In this document: positions 63,266 through 64,000 of the stretch, one piece after another
Position numbering within the stretch: the first letter of the stretch is position 1
Layout: each line of letters begins with the position of its first letter
The notes under the pieces: generated by a model
Told to the model about the DNA's origin: nothing
Databases searched by the model: none
The model's input: the letters and a program-made list of their open reading frames with translations, nothing else
Made by a program: the position numbers and the translations under genes
NCBI GenBank assembly: GCA_043788745.1
Contig: JAYVTO010000003.1
Location: 31,111-95,110, forward strand
Source: JBBQWZ01 sp043788745
GTDB taxonomy: Bacteria; Acidobacteriota; Terriglobia; Bryobacterales; Bryobacteraceae
Length of the DNA stretch: 64,000 nucleotides
Direction: 5' to 3'

Positions 63266-63924
63266 ACGGCGTCCACGATATGGGCGGCATGCACGGCATG
63301 GGCCCCATCGAAACCGAACCGAACGAACCCGTCTTTCACGCGCCCTGGGAAGCCCGCACGCTGGCTCTCACCCGCGCCATCGGCGCATGGCGCAAGTGGC
63401 CCATTGATGCCGCCCGCCACCACATCGAAAAGATCCCCGCCGAAGCCTATCTGCGCATGTCCTACTACGAGAAGTGGTTGCTGCGCCTCGGGCAACTCCT
63501 CGTCCTCCACGGCCTTGCCTCACAGGCCGAGATCGAGTCCGGCCAGCCCGATCCAAACGCCGCCAAGCATTCGCCGCCGCTCACGGCCGATCGCGTCGCC
63601 ACACTCGCCCTCAACTCGACCATCGTCCCCACTGAAGATGCGGCCATCGCTCCGCGCTTCCGAATCGGCCAAAGCGTCCTGGCGAATAACATAAACCCCA
63701 TCGGCCACACCCGCCTTCCGCGCTACGCCCGAGGCAAAGCCGGCGTCATCGATCGCGACCACGGCGTCCACATCTTCGCCGACACAAACGCGCACGGCCT
63801 CGGCGAAAACCGCCAGCACGTCTACTCCGTAAAGTTCACCGCCCGCGAACTATGGGGCCCCGACGCACCCGGCAACGACCACGTCTACATCGATCTCTGG
63901 GACGATCATCTTGAATCAGCCTGA
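63262..63924 (+). CDS. nthB: Nitrile hydratase beta subunit
   Basis: 220 residues. MNGVHDMGGMHGMGPIETEP is the typical N-terminus, and RIGQSVLANNINPIGHTRLP with YARGKAGVIDRDHGVHIFAD the SH3-like core; it ends with VYIDLWDDHLESA. ATGA overlap with the alpha gene. Confidence 0.92.
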   Translation: MNGVHDMGGMHGMGPIETEPNEPVFHAPWEARTLALTRAIGAWRKWPIDAARHHIEKIPAEAYLRMSYYEKWLLRLGQLLVLHGLASQAEIESGQPDPNAAKHSPPLTADRVATLALNSTIVPTEDAAIAPRFRIGQSVLANNINPIGHTRLPRYARGKAGVIDRDHGVHIFADTNAHGLGENRQHVYSVKFTARELWGPDAPGNDHVYIDLWDDHLESA

Positions 63925-64000
63925 CCACAACGCCCTGCCCGGCCTGCCCCGCGACGAAGCCGGACCCGTCTTCGCCGAGCCCTGGCAGGCCCAGGCCTTC
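63911..64000 (+). CDS. Nitrile hydratase activator (partial)
   Basis: First 30 codons from TTG 63911, overlapping the beta gene by 14 nt: LPRDEAGPVFAEPWQAQAF matches the N-terminus of the P14K-type accessory protein that delivers cobalt through subunit exchange. Cut by the window end. Confidence 0.75.
   Translation, partial: MNQPDHNALPGLPRDEAGPVFAEPWQAQAF

Overview
This window looks like chromosomal DNA of a high-GC, Gram-negative soil-type bacterium. I would place it in the Acidobacteriota, near Bryobacterales/Solibacter. The placement is inferred from gene content (Tat-exported sulfatase and sugar-isomerase-like proteins, an IorAB-type molybdoenzyme, DUF3500, DUF5685, the C-terminus of an Oar-like TonB receptor) and was not tested by search. 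There are no rRNA or tRNA genes, no CRISPR array and no intact prophage.

Layout. 1-6.6 kb: beta-oxidation genes, an amino-acid permease, an exported redoxin whose reading frame crosses one in-frame TGA exactly where a redox Cys is expected (probable selenocysteine), and a small AbrB-type toxin-antitoxin remnant. 6.6-15.2 kb: a sialidase-like protein, then a complete TetR-TolC-HlyD-ABC exporter operon resembling cecR-ybhGFSR but with the YbhF double ATPase split into two genes. 15.2-18.4 kb: VapBC translationally coupled to phosphate acetyltransferase and followed by a histone-deacetylase-like protein. 18.4-20.8 kb: NAD epimerase and inositol-phosphate synthase. 20.9-27.5 kb: the most system-like block, a LytTR response regulator followed by an esterase, an ATP-grasp ligase, a YbdK/GCS2 amidoligase, an M29-type aminopeptidase, a MntA-HepT module and a second ATP-grasp-like protein. 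This looks like a ribosome-independent peptide pathway with an unknown product.

27.5-36.5 kb: exported hydrolases, a DUF5685 protein with a striking Cys-rich tail, an IS graveyard (ISL3, IS4, NodT fragments), a PemK/MazF toxin-antitoxin pair and FabI. 36.6-43.8 kb: a Gld-like ABC system and an NAD-salvage pair. 43.8-48.7 kb: a scar holding a partial duplicate of iorA and the tail of a TonB receptor, then a sulfatase and IorAB. 48.8-57.6 kb: a degraded secreted protein, a glyoxalase-like protein, a TPR-glycosyltransferase, a giant flagellin of about 1,350 residues, CsrA and FliW. The flagellin leader carries a textbook CsrA site (AUGGA in a hairpin loop) plus a second site at the Shine-Dalgarno. 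57.6-64 kb: DinB, a TIM-barrel isomerase, a TPR protein, clustered 31-bp repeats and a cobalt-type nitrile hydratase operon running off the end.

Two patterns cross the window. Many genes have a TATAAT-like hexamer only 6-13 nt before the start codon, which implies leaderless or very short-leader mRNAs. Two dispersed repeat families (a GCGCGACC palindrome and a GAACCGCGAACGT 31-mer) occupy several intergenic gaps. The strongest single observation is the candidate selenoprotein, because a bacterial-SECIS-like hairpin with a GGUC loop sits at the right distance after its TGA.
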